A stretch of 30,662 bases of DNA from a bacterium (GCA_024225875.1 JAAEMD010000441.1:1-30662), one strand, 5' to 3'; counted from the stretch's first letter, positions 1 through 8,320 are shown. The notes: generated by a model not told the origin, from the sequence alone. Made by a program: numbers and translations.

Positions 1-2
1 AA

Positions 3-59
3 TTATTGGTTTTCGCTGTGCTTTTTATAGGTTTTTTAAGTTTTTTGGGTTATAAATGA
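3..59 (+). CDS. C-terminal end of a membrane protein (partial)
   Basis: An open frame enters from the left edge and ends at the TGA at 57-59. It encodes a strongly hydrophobic tail (LLVFAVLFIGFLSFLGYK) that looks like the last transmembrane helix of a membrane protein with a one-lysine cytoplasmic end. The other two forward frames also stop within the first 60 bases and read less like protein. With only 18 residues the family cannot be named, and the call rests on hydrophobicity alone. Confidence 0.35.
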   Translation, partial: LLVFAVLFIGFLSFLGYK

Positions 60-185
60 CAAATCTGGGTTAAGAGGTAGTTCATTAACTATTTGTGCTT
101 TATTGATTTTTTTTATATTGTTAGGAAGTAAAATACTTAAATAAGTGTTAATTTAAGGATGATTATATTATGAAATATCAAGTTA

Positions 186-312
186 TATAGCTGGTACAAA
201 TTGAAGTGTCCGTTTAAATGGGGAAGTGCAGTGTACTTGCGTACATAAACGAAGTCATTTGAAAACTTCAGTGGCGGACAAGTGGCGGACATTTTATTTT
301 GGAACAGCTATA
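186..312 (+). repeat. MITE-like inverted-repeat element, copy 1
   Basis: The core (191-307) begins CTGGTACAAATTGAAGTGTCCG and ends with the imperfect reverse complement (CGGACA...GGAACAG); about 17 of 22 terminal bases pair. The pairing extends outward by TATAG/CTATA (186-190 and 308-312). A second copy lies at 30251-30369 in the same orientation, with a nearly identical interior (for example CGTACATAAACGAAGTCATT, 239-258). This copy carries an 11-bp tandem duplication (AGTGGCGGACA at 270-280 and 281-291) absent from copy 2. There is no coding capacity, so it would be a non-autonomous IS derivative moved in trans. The parent IS family is not identified. No direct target duplication is clear, because the flanks are inverted and not direct repeats. 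Confidence 0.8.
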
Positions 313-314
313 AG
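286..314 (+). promoter_or_regulatory. Possible element-end promoter for yebC
   Basis: CGGACA (286-291, inside the right terminal repeat) is followed after exactly 17 bp by TATAAG (309-314) at the element boundary. Transcription would begin near 321, giving a leader of about 15 nt with AGGAG at 326-330 before the yebC ATG at 336. The -35 matches TTGACA in four of six positions and the -10 matches TATAAT in five of six. The same geometry recurs at all four ends of the two element copies. The promoter role is inferred. Confidence 0.4.
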
Positions 315-335
315 TATCCTTGTACAGGAGAGTTT

Positions 336-1079
336 ATGTCAGGTCATAGTAAATGGTCCACAATAAAACATAAAAAAGCAAAGACTGATGCACAGAGGGG
401 GAAGCTGTTTTCAAAGTTAGTTCGTGAAATTATGATGGCAGCGAAATCAGGAGATCCTGACCCTGTTACTAATACAAGACTAAGGCTTGCTGTTCAAAAA
501 GCTAAGGCTGCCAACATGCCTAATGATAATATTAAAAGAGCTGTTCAGAAAGGTGCTGGCAATTCTGATGGTGTTAATTATGATGAAGTAACTTTTGAAG
601 CTTATGCTCCTAATGGCGTGGCACTGCTCATTGAGACACTTACTGATAATAGAAACAGGACTGTTCCAAATATAAAATCCATATTAAATAAAGCTGGTGG
701 AAGTATGGCCTCTAAAGGTTCTGTTTCTTATTTGTTTGAAAAAAAAGGTGTTCTAGTGTTTGAATCAGGTTTGTCGGAAGAAAGGATAATGGATATTGCG
801 ACACAGGCAGGAGCTGATGATATTGATGTTAAGGATGATGGATCTATTGAGGTAATTACATCTCCTGTAGAATATGAGCAGGTGAAAAACTCTTTTGATG
901 ATAACGGGATATCTTATGTTGATGCTTCTTTGAGTATGATTCCCAGGGTTCTGGTCAGTTTAACAAGTGAGCAGGCTGAGAGAGTTTTAAAGCTGATTGA
1001 TAAACTCGAAGATGATGATGACATTCAAAATGTATATGGTAATTTTGATGTTCCTGATGATGTATTGCAGAATTTTTAG
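336..1079 (+). CDS. yebC: YebC/PmpR-family protein (TACO1-type translation/transcription factor)
   Basis: A 247-residue protein of the YebC/TACO1 family, known either as a DNA-binding regulator (PmpR type) or as a factor that relieves ribosome stalling at proline-rich stretches. The family N-terminus MSGHSKWSTIKHKK is intact, followed by the conserved MPNDNIKRAVQKG and YAPNGVALLIETLTDNRNRT regions, and the C-terminal domain is full length. I chose ATG 336 because it gives this canonical N-terminus and has AGGAG five bases upstream. The frame stays open upstream to a GTG at 282, but those 18 extra codons lie mostly inside the inserted repeat and are not family sequence. It stands 27 bp before the surface-protein gene and shares no obvious function with it. 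Confidence 0.95.
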   Translation: MSGHSKWSTIKHKKAKTDAQRGKLFSKLVREIMMAAKSGDPDPVTNTRLRLAVQKAKAANMPNDNIKRAVQKGAGNSDGVNYDEVTFEAYAPNGVALLIETLTDNRNRTVPNIKSILNKAGGSMASKGSVSYLFEKKGVLVFESGLSEERIMDIATQAGADDIDVKDDGSIEVITSPVEYEQVKNSFDDNGISYVDASLSMIPRVLVSLTSEQAERVLKLIDKLEDDDDIQNVYGNFDVPDDVLQNF

Positions 1080-1089
1080 TTTTAAAAGA

Positions 1090-1098
1090 TGGTATAAT
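1090..1098 (+). promoter_or_regulatory. Extended -10 promoter of the large surface-protein gene
   Basis: TGG followed by a perfect TATAAT (1093-1098) lies in the 27-bp gap after yebC. Only eight bases separate it from the ATG at 1107, so the expected transcription start (about 1105) nearly coincides with the start codon. No good -35 is seen, as is usual for TGn-extended -10 promoters. No Shine-Dalgarno sequence is present. Confidence 0.5.
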
Positions 1099-1106
1099 TA
1101 ATAAAA

Positions 1107-4100
1107 ATGATAAAAAGAATGATTAGAATATTTTTTTTAAAATACAGGATTAATATAAAAATCCTGAGTTTTTTAATGTTTTGTTTGTTTTTTCTTTCCT
1201 GGGGCTCCAGTGATATTTATTCTACTGTTTCTGGTGTACGCTATAAGATAGCTAAAGACTTAAGATCATCAAGTTCTTATAACGGAGAAACTCCACGAAG
1301 TTCGAAAGCGCCTTACTTGTTTTTTTCTGTTAAAGCTGATGATTCTGATCAGACAATAACAGCTGTTAATGTTTCAACAAATGATAAACCGATAGACAGT
1401 ATCTCTACTCTATACTTATATAGAGATGACGGTACATATAATGGTACTTTTGAGGAAGACGAAGATCAGTTGTTAAGCAGTATTTCATGGCAGAATGATT
1501 CGCAGTTCGACCTTACATCATCCGGTTTTTCAGAATTGCTGGTCAGCGGAAATGAAACTGGTTATTTTATAGTTGCAGATGTATTAGATGACGCTGTTTT
1601 AGAAGACTTTGTTTCGATTACCTTGAATTATGTAAGTTATGAGGATAACAGCATACCACAATCTGATTTAACTTATGACCTCAAGTCTACTATAAAAATT
1701 ACTGGATTGAATTACATTAATGGTGAGGATGTTTCTAAAAAAGGACTTGGTACAGGAACTGCCATTCCTGGTCAGGAAAATATTCCTGTCTTAAGACTGC
1801 TTATGAATATTTCAGGAGAAGATCTGGATCCTGCAGTTACATTAAATATTTATAACTCTGCAGAGAACTTTGTTATCTCTTCTAACTTTGAAAATGGTAT
1901 TGTTAAAGCGACCTTATATAAGGCCGAGTATTACACAATGGAAACCTATAATCCGGAACTTTTTGGCAGTGATCGTTATATAAAAATTGATGAGGTTGAA
2001 GCTGGTTCTTTTGATTCGGCTTCAGAACTCAGTTTTGTTATTGACTCGAATGTTATAGATGATACCGTGCTGCCTGAGGCCTCTACACAGAACTATTTTA
2101 TTCTTTATGACATAGGAGAGGACTTTCCAGTAAGTACGGACAGTAAAGTTTATGCCCAGTTAAAATCGATAGAGGGCACTGGTTCGGGATCTGGTCTTGA
2201 AATTAAAAGTACCGGTCTCTGGCCTGATACGCCTGCTTCTGTAAATATTGGGGGACTTACCTATGATAATGCTTACTCTATTGTGCCTAATACGGATACC
2301 TTTGGGTCAGGTACAGTTGCTCCAATGATGATGTTTTCCCTGGAGGCTCATCAGATTCCAGTAAGTATTAACGCTATTATAATAGATAATACCTGGACTA
2401 GAGCTACTACTGCTGCTGTTCCGTTTGTCAATGGCACATCAGATGAAAATGGTATTAAGAGAGTTGTAATTTATGAGGATACAAATAACGATGAAGAGTT
2501 TGACGGTATTCATGAGAACTCCAGTGATACGCTGATAGGTTCTCTGGATTTACAATCAGCTGATGGTATTTCTGAGGATGGAGACGAAATTCTTCCTGTG
2601 GCAGGAAGGAGAGGATCAAAAGCTGTTGTGACTATGAATCAGGCTCTATTGATTACTGAAGAAAGCAGCAAAACCTTCTTTGTTATCTATTACTTTGGTA
2701 TAGATATAAAAGACAGGCAGGATTCGTCCGGAAATGTAAATACACATGCGGCTGTGGAGCTTTCTCAGGTTATTGGAACAAGTGTTTTGGAAGAAGGGGA
2801 TGCCGGGATTAAATCTGTGACAATTAATCTCAGTGGTACTTTACCGGTACCTCTTTCACCGGAAGCTAAGATTGACCTTGAGTCAACTAATTTATATATT
2901 ATGGATATTCAGGATATATCTCCTTCTACTGTCATAGAAGGGCAGACCAGAGCCCCTATGCTGTATGTAAAATTGTTTGCCGTAGAAAATACTATTGCTT
3001 CGGCCTCTGTTATCTTAGGTAATCCTCAGGGAACATTTTCTCTTAGTAATACAGGTGTATCCAAGATATGGATATATAGAGATTCTGACCCTGTAAACAC
3101 TGCGAAGCCAGAGCTTGATTCGGTTCAGGACAGCCTGTTAGCAGTTAATGATTACTTAAGTAATTCAAGCCAGGCAAGTGTTTACGGGGTTGAGTTTGTG
3201 CAGGGAGAAAACTACTTGTTTATTTGTTATGATATCGGACAGGTAGCTGATGGCAGACAGATTGGATGCCAGATTAATGATATAACGGGCAGTTTGACTT
3301 TTGGGGGTGAAACACCTGTTCCTAAAGAAGCCGCTGCCTCGGTTGTAAGTGATAAATACATTAACATTTCGAAAGTTGGTTCTGATATAGATTCCTCCCA
3401 GGACCTGCCGTCATCATTCCAGATAACAGTATCTTTACAGAATACCCATAGCAGTGAGGTAGGGATTGACACTGTTTTACCTCGTTTTTATAAAGGAGGT
3501 ATTGGCGGAACAGATGTTTCGTCTGAGTTTAGTATAGAATTAGCTGACCAGTCTGATATGCCGGTAACTATTAATCCCGGAGCATCACTGGATATATACT
3601 TTGATGTTAGTCACAGCTATCCGATTTCTGATGGAATTGTTTATATTGATGGTTATACTTTTTATAGAGTGCCTTCCGGATCGGCTTATTTATCGAGGTG
3701 GAAAGTAGTAAATTTAGAGGATGTCAGATGGAATTCAGCCTCAGATGAATATATTACCATTGCTGTGCAGTCAACACTGAAGCGTTATGACTGGACACTG
3801 CCTCCTTATATAGAATCTTTGACATTCGGTGCTTCTGTGGAGACAGAACAGATATTTGTTAATTATAATGCCATACCAGAAGGTAGTACACTGCTTATCT
3901 ATTTAAATGATCAGGGTAATATTATAGATGAAGCAAGTATTCAAATATCCTTGAATGGCTCTCAGTTAAGCAGGGTTAGTAATGATAAGAATTCTGACGA
4001 GGGAACTTTCTTCTATGATAGAACACTGGCCAAAATACGTGTGCCAAATGTAGGAGAAGAAAATGGTACGCTGCTTTTACAGGCTAACGATCTTGATGGT

Positions 4101-4433
4101 ACACCACTTGATGAGGCGGCAATATCTTTTTATATTTCAGATCAGGTCAAGATTAAAAATCTTTTGTTTTATCCCAGTCCTTATTATTTTGGAGATCAAA
4201 ATTTGAGCTTATGTTTTAATATAACTCAACCGTCTGAAGTTGATATTTATATATTTAATCACCTGGGATCACTGGTATGGTCACATCAGGAGTCCTGTGA
4301 CCTTGGGTATAATGAGATTGAAATTGATAGTAATAATGATTTTTTACGTTCTGGTATGTATATTTGTAAAATGAAAGCAACTGATAATGATGGGAATTCA
4401 GATATGGCGGTTACAAAGCTGGCGATATATTAA
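1107..4433 (+). CDS. Large exported multi-module surface protein with FlgD/T9SS-type C-terminal Ig domain
   Basis: This 1108-residue protein has a basic N-terminus and a hydrophobic stretch (about residues 17-33), so it is probably exported. I see four related beta-rich modules starting near residues 67, 226, 405 and 616. Each opens with a pattern like APMLxxxLxA, three of the four carry an IYRD/IYED-like acidic strand (near 105, 456 and 657), and each ends with a Y/F-rich strand such as YFILYDIG (near 153, 330, 524 and 703). A divergent fifth module follows, with further Ig-like sequence. The last 93 residues (1016-1108: YPSPYYFGD, IYIFNHLGSLVW, LRSGMYICKMKA) match the pattern of FlgD-Ig/T9SS type A sorting domains. 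The gene overlaps the next by one base (TAATG), so translation is probably coupled. The function is unknown; a structural or adhesive surface role is inferred. Confidence 0.75.
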   Translation: MIKRMIRIFFLKYRINIKILSFLMFCLFFLSWGSSDIYSTVSGVRYKIAKDLRSSSSYNGETPRSSKAPYLFFSVKADDSDQTITAVNVSTNDKPIDSISTLYLYRDDGTYNGTFEEDEDQLLSSISWQNDSQFDLTSSGFSELLVSGNETGYFIVADVLDDAVLEDFVSITLNYVSYEDNSIPQSDLTYDLKSTIKITGLNYINGEDVSKKGLGTGTAIPGQENIPVLRLLMNISGEDLDPAVTLNIYNSAENFVISSNFENGIVKATLYKAEYYTMETYNPELFGSDRYIKIDEVEAGSFDSASELSFVIDSNVIDDTVLPEASTQNYFILYDIGEDFPVSTDSKVYAQLKSIEGTGSGSGLEIKSTGLWPDTPASVNIGGLTYDNAYSIVPNTDTFGSGTVAPMMMFSLEAHQIPVSINAIIIDNTWTRATTAAVPFVNGTSDENGIKRVVIYEDTNNDEEFDGIHENSSDTLIGSLDLQSADGISEDGDEILPVAGRRGSKAVVTMNQALLITEESSKTFFVIYYFGIDIKDRQDSSGNVNTHAAVELSQVIGTSVLEEGDAGIKSVTINLSGTLPVPLSPEAKIDLESTNLYIMDIQDISPSTVIEGQTRAPMLYVKLFAVENTIASASVILGNPQGTFSLSNTGVSKIWIYRDSDPVNTAKPELDSVQDSLLAVNDYLSNSSQASVYGVEFVQGENYLFICYDIGQVADGRQIGCQINDITGSLTFGGETPVPKEAAASVVSDKYINISKVGSDIDSSQDLPSSFQITVSLQNTHSSEVGIDTVLPRFYKGGIGGTDVSSEFSIELADQSDMPVTINPGASLDIYFDVSHSYPISDGIVYIDGYTFYRVPSGSAYLSRWKVVNLEDVRWNSASDEYITIAVQSTLKRYDWTLPPYIESLTFGASVETEQIFVNYNAIPEGSTLLIYLNDQGNIIDEASIQISLNGSQLSRVSNDKNSDEGTFFYDRTLAKIRVPNVGEENGTLLLQANDLDGTPLDEAAISFYISDQVKIKNLLFYPSPYYFGDQNLSLCFNITQPSEVDIYIFNHLGSLVWSHQESCDLGYNEIEIDSNNDFLRSGMYICKMKATDNDGNSDMAVTKLAIY

Positions 4434-6712
4434 TGTTAAAAAGATATTTTTTTTTAGTATTTTTAATAACCTGTTTTTGTTCTTTAAAAGTTGATGCGCA
4501 GTCCCAGGGACAGCCTGTTGCTAATCCTCAGCTTCAAATGTTTAGTGCGCGTTTTATGTCTTTAGGTGGAGCTAATCCTGTAATAGATGGAGATATAGGA
4601 GGTATGTTTATTAACCCTGCTGTAGTGGGTAGCAATACGCCTATGCCACTTTCTGTTTCGCATCAACAGTTAATGGGATTTTTTGATTGTGAGCTGATTA
4701 ACTTTAGTTTCCCTTTTGAACTTATGATCCCTATGAATGACAGAATATTTTCTCAGAAACTTATTTTTGGTTTTGCTTATGGCACAAACATATTAAGGGA
4801 CATTTCGGAATCTATTAAATATCAAGACCAGGCTTTTGCTGTAGGGACATACTCAGCTGGTTTTGATATTTTTCAGGGTGTTGCAGCTACGGAATTTTAT
4901 GATGCCCTGGGTTTTGATAAATTGTCTGGAGGTATTGGATTTAAGCTTTTGAGGCAGTTTATTGCAAGCGATGAGAGGTCTTCTTTCGGTATTGATACAG
5001 GTTTGATTGGAACTTATAACCTGGGTCAGTATCATATAGATAAGCTCCACCTGGGAGTGTCTGTTTTGAATATTATGGCAACACCTTTAATCTGGAACAG
5101 CGGGCCAGCTAAAGGAGCAGAGGCTTATCTGCCGTTTCAACCCTTTATCGGGGCAAGGATAGATGTTCTGGATGAGGAACTCTCGTTATATACTCATAAT
5201 GCAGTTGATAATATTGCGGTTGGCGCCGAGTGGTATCTCCATGAAAATTTTTGTTTAAGAGGATCAACCAATTTTCAGGATATAAGTTTTGGTACAGGTT
5301 TGATTTTTGAAAGTGTGGCTGGTTTTGGGGAGCAGAACTATGGCATAAGATTCGATTATAATTATACTAATAATATAGATCCGCTTGGTAATAACCCTGA
5401 TAATACATTCTCTATTTCGATACTGGGAGAATCGAGAGAGCGTACTCCTGAAATAATTGTTCCTGCTCAGACTGTAATGACAAATAATAAAACAATCATG
5501 TTAAAAGGAGCTGGCTCCAGACAGTCTACTATTAGAATATACAATAATGGAGATTTAGTTAGAACAACGTCTACAGACAGGTACGGCAGATGGCTTTTTA
5601 ATAGTTTTCTGCTTTCTGAAGGGAAAAATGTTATTACAATTAAGTCATATTCCATTAAGAGAGATGTTTCTATTGAATCAGATAAAAGAGTTGTCTGGCT
5701 GGATACTACCCCGCCTGATGTAGAAGTCAGTATAGTGCCGGCTGGTGATGACAAAATTAAAGTTATAGCGCAAACACCTTCCGATGATATTCTGGAGGCA
5801 ATGAGAGAGGTTGAAGGTCTGTCAGGCGATGACAGGTTTGCATTTAATAGTAAAAATGACTATTACTGGGAGGCAGTTGTTACGATGTCAGCATATTTGA
5901 GAAGCGGCAGTCCTGTTCCTGATAAGATGGATAATATAATGATTTATGCAGTTGATAATGTCGGTAATAATACCGGGATTTTAAATTACAATTTTTATAT
6001 TGCTATGAATTATCCTAAAGATAAACATGTTAACTATAGGAGATATGTCAGATGTATAGGTGAATCTTCGTCAATGGTGAAATCGATATTCCTTGATGAT
6101 AAGCAGGTTTATATAGACGATTATTATAAGTTTTCAGTTACAAAAGAATTAAAAGGCGGCAAGAATCTTTTGAAGTTTTATGTAACGACGCTAAATGATC
6201 AGGTTATAACTTATAAGATGCGGATATTACGTTTAGTTACTTTTCCTGACTTAACAAAAGATATTAAAGAGAGGCGTGAAATAGAGTTTCTGGCTACACT
6301 GGGACTCCTTGATGCAGAAGAGGACGGCAATTTTTATCCTGACGAATTTGTTACCCGGGGATTCCTTACAAAAATGATGGTTAAGGCTGCTGATATAGAT
6401 ATGCCGGATAAGATTCAGGAAAACCTGTTCTCTGATGTTTCCAGGGATGATCCTCTGGCACCTTATGTTATGGCAGCTGTTAATGAGGGTTTGATGTTTG
6501 CCTATCCGGATAGTACATTTAAACCTGATAAACCACTGACTCTATCTGAAGCGCTTTATCTTTTAAGTAATGCAGGTATTATTGAAGAAGAAGGTTTCCC
6601 GTCTGATACAAAGTATGCCAGGAGAAAAGAACTGGCTCAGTATTTAGCATATACTCCGAGGTATGAAATTAAAATAGAACGTCTTATCGACTGGGAAAAA
6701 GGCTATGAATAG
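4433..6712 (+). CDS. PorV/UPF0164-like barrel protein with Ig-like modules and C-terminal SLH domains
   Basis: A 759-residue protein. A signal peptide (MLKRYFFLVFLITCFCSLKVDA, likely cleaved before QSQ) precedes a region of about 310 residues resembling PorV/UPF0164 outer-membrane barrels (FSARFMSLGGANPVIDGD, then GGMFINPA). From about 345 to 600 there are Ig-like segments, including a typical GKNVITIKSYS strand and a TPPDVEVSI linker. Two SLH repeats follow (about 604-652, with FYPDEFVTRGFLTKMM, and 665-716, with YPDSTFKPDKPLTLSEAL), plus a possible degenerate third. SLH domains bind cell-wall polymers, so this protein may tether outer membrane to wall or an S-layer. The start overlaps the stop of the preceding surface protein. 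The barrel assignment comes from the N-terminal pattern and is less sure than SLH. Confidence 0.75.
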   Translation: MLKRYFFLVFLITCFCSLKVDAQSQGQPVANPQLQMFSARFMSLGGANPVIDGDIGGMFINPAVVGSNTPMPLSVSHQQLMGFFDCELINFSFPFELMIPMNDRIFSQKLIFGFAYGTNILRDISESIKYQDQAFAVGTYSAGFDIFQGVAATEFYDALGFDKLSGGIGFKLLRQFIASDERSSFGIDTGLIGTYNLGQYHIDKLHLGVSVLNIMATPLIWNSGPAKGAEAYLPFQPFIGARIDVLDEELSLYTHNAVDNIAVGAEWYLHENFCLRGSTNFQDISFGTGLIFESVAGFGEQNYGIRFDYNYTNNIDPLGNNPDNTFSISILGESRERTPEIIVPAQTVMTNNKTIMLKGAGSRQSTIRIYNNGDLVRTTSTDRYGRWLFNSFLLSEGKNVITIKSYSIKRDVSIESDKRVVWLDTTPPDVEVSIVPAGDDKIKVIAQTPSDDILEAMREVEGLSGDDRFAFNSKNDYYWEAVVTMSAYLRSGSPVPDKMDNIMIYAVDNVGNNTGILNYNFYIAMNYPKDKHVNYRRYVRCIGESSSMVKSIFLDDKQVYIDDYYKFSVTKELKGGKNLLKFYVTTLNDQVITYKMRILRLVTFPDLTKDIKERREIEFLATLGLLDAEEDGNFYPDEFVTRGFLTKMMVKAADIDMPDKIQENLFSDVSRDDPLAPYVMAAVNEGLMFAYPDSTFKPDKPLTLSEALYLLSNAGIIEEEGFPSDTKYARRKELAQYLAYTPRYEIKIERLIDWEKGYE

Positions 6713-6737
6713 TGACTGTTTTTTGTGAAACCTTTCT

Positions 6738-7001
6738 TTAAAGAACATATATTTTATTATAGTGGAGCCAGGCACGCCAGGGAATACAGATTCTATTTGC
6801 AGAGCCTGTAAGAATATGGGTATTGAAAATGTAATACTGGTTAATCCTGTTGAATATCTGGTAGATGAAACTTTTAAGTTTGGATGGGGATCAGAAGATC
6901 TTATCCATATGAACTTTGTCAGTTGCTGGCAGAGGTATCTGATATATATCAATGGGACCTGGCCACGAAAAAGAGCAGGGATGTTTTTTATTGCCTTATA
7001 A
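6738..7001 (+). pseudogene. Decayed SpoU/TrmJ-type RNA 2'-O-methyltransferase remnant
   Basis: The frame at 6741-6905 reads KNIYFIIVEPGTPGNTDSIC and continues with RACKNMG, ILVNPVEYLV and GWGSEDLI, which is the N-terminal pattern of SpoU-family methylases (VEPxxPGNxGxxARxxKNMG...LVNP). The codon where a start is expected is TTA (6738-6740). After GSEDLIH the family-like sequence appears to jump to another frame (6911-6949, ELCQLLAEVSDIY) and back (from about 6951, INGTWPRKRAG). The frame then stops at 7001 after about 85 residues, whereas family members run to roughly 150-250 and need the C-terminal knot motifs. A GTG at 6762 could only start a short fragment. The interpretation is a double-frameshifted, 3'-truncated relic upstream of pyrH. 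Confidence 0.7.
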
Positions 7002-7020
7002 TATACACACTTGCTACAAT
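6991..7020 (+). promoter_or_regulatory. Promoter of the pyrH gene cluster
   Basis: TTGCCT (6991-6996), an 18-bp spacer and TACAAT (7015-7020), with a TGC extension directly before the -10. Transcription is expected to start near 7027, only about three bases before the pyrH ATG at 7030. The sequence between has no Shine-Dalgarno motif, so the first gene may be translated from an almost leaderless mRNA. The -35 overlaps the end of the methylase relic. Confidence 0.5.
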
Positions 7021-7029
7021 ACTATAACG

Positions 7030-7743
7030 ATGACAACAAAATGTTTTAATCGAGTACTTCTTAAACTAAGCGGTGAAGCTTTCAAAGGAAAACGTGAATA
7101 CGGGATTGACCCTGAGTTTCTGATAAGTATTGCTAAGGAACTAAAGGAAGGGAGTCAGCTCGGTGTTCAGATAGGAATAGTTATTGGGGGAGGTAACATT
7201 TTTAGAGGTGGCGCAGCTGCAGCTAATGGTATGGACCGGGTAACGGCGGACTATACTGGTATGCTGGCTACTATTATGAATGCCCTGGCGCTACAGGATG
7301 CCATACGTCGGGTCGGTATTGAATCAAGAGTTCAAACTGCAATTGAAATGCGGGAAATAGCGGAACCCTTTGTTTTAGACAGAGCGAAACGTCACCTGGA
7401 TAAGGGCAGGATAGTTATTTTTGCCGGAGGTACCGGGCATCCTTACTTTACTACTGATACTACAGCTGCCTTGCGGGCTGCGGAGATAAAGGTGGATGCT
7501 TTATTAAAAGCGACTAAAGTTGATGGGGTATATGATTCGGACCCTGTTCATAATCCTGATGCTGTAAGATTTGAAACTATGTCGCATATGGATGTTTTAA
7601 GAGATAAGCTCAGAGTAATGGATAGTACAGCACTGTCTTTGAGTATGGAAAACAAAATCCCCATTATAGTTTTTAACATCAATAAAAGAGGTAATATTCA
7701 TCGTATATTAAAGGGAGAGAATATCGGGACTAGAATAAAGTAA
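7030..7743 (+). CDS. pyrH: UMP kinase
   Basis: This 237-residue amino-acid-kinase-fold enzyme phosphorylates UMP to UDP with ATP in the cytoplasm, supplying UTP and, through PyrG below, CTP. Seen: RVLLKLSGEAF at the N-terminus, GIVIGGGNIFRG (nucleotide-binding loop), DYTGMLATIMNALALQ (UMP site), and AGGTGHPYFTTDTTAALRA followed by KVDGVYDSDP, all canonical for bacterial PyrH. The frame is open upstream to 6952, but that extension is unlike the family and overlaps the methylase relic. ATG 7030 gives the usual length. It is followed 34 bp later by frr, as in many bacteria. Confidence 0.96.
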   Translation: MTTKCFNRVLLKLSGEAFKGKREYGIDPEFLISIAKELKEGSQLGVQIGIVIGGGNIFRGGAAAANGMDRVTADYTGMLATIMNALALQDAIRRVGIESRVQTAIEMREIAEPFVLDRAKRHLDKGRIVIFAGGTGHPYFTTDTTAALRAAEIKVDALLKATKVDGVYDSDPVHNPDAVRFETMSHMDVLRDKLRVMDSTALSLSMENKIPIIVFNINKRGNIHRILKGENIGTRIK

Positions 7744-7777
7744 TACCAGACTATTAAAATTTATTCGGAGGATTAGT

Positions 7778-8320
7778 ATGCAAGATATTGAAGAACGCAT
7801 GAATAAAACAGTAGAGATGACCCAGGACTATCTTTCCACTTTGAGAACAGGCAGGGCAAATCCTGATATTTTGTCGAAGATACAGGTTGACTACTATGGA
7901 ACAAAAGTTCCATTAAAACAACTGGTAAGTATTTCTGTGCCTGAAAATATGCTGTTGATGTTAAATATTTTTGATAAAGCTGATGTGCAGAATGTTGAAA
8001 AAGCTATTATGGCCTCTGATTTGAACTTGACTCCGATCACAGATGGCAGTGTTATTAGATTACGAATGCCGGAATTAACTGAAGAACGTAGAAAAGAACG
8101 GGTTAAATTATTGAAGAAACATGTTGAAGAGGGCAGGGTATCAATAAGAAATATTAGAAGAGATGCAATTGATGACTTGAGAAGTCAGGGTAAGAAAAAG
8201 GATATTTCTGAAGATGACGCCAAAAGGAAGCAGGAAGAAGTACAGAAGCTGACGGATAAATATATTCAGCTTATAGATGAAAAAGGTAAAGAAAAAGAAG
8301 CTGAAATTATGATGATCTAA
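7778..8320 (+). CDS. frr: Ribosome recycling factor
   Basis: A 180-residue protein, close to the usual ~185, that with EF-G splits post-termination ribosomes. Seen: the helical N-terminus with LSTLRTGRANPDILSKIQVDYYGTKVPL, the PENMLLMLNIFDK segment and the C-terminal helical signature with LTEERRKERVKLLKKHVEEG and SIRNIRRDA. GGAGG stands seven bases before the ATG. The stop codon overlaps the uppS start (TAATG), so the two are probably translationally coupled. Confidence 0.97.
   Translation: MQDIEERMNKTVEMTQDYLSTLRTGRANPDILSKIQVDYYGTKVPLKQLVSISVPENMLLMLNIFDKADVQNVEKAIMASDLNLTPITDGSVIRLRMPELTEERRKERVKLLKKHVEEGRVSIRNIRRDAIDDLRSQGKKKDISEDDAKRKQEEVQKLTDKYIQLIDEKGKEKEAEIMMI

Noticed and set aside
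170..190. A tiny frame MKYQVI starting at 170 and stopping at the repeat border, as if a gene start were cut by the insertion
   Set aside because: Six codons in AT-rich sequence with a distant AAGGA; nothing downstream of the repeat continues a recognisable protein other than yebC.
282..335. An 18-codon N-terminal extension of YebC from a GTG at 282
   Set aside because: It is mostly repeat sequence, lacks a ribosome-binding site and precedes the canonical MSGHSKW start, which has its own AGGAG.
6952..7029. A 26-codon N-terminal extension of PyrH
   Set aside because: The residues are unlike the family and overlap the methylase relic; ATG 7030 gives the standard length.
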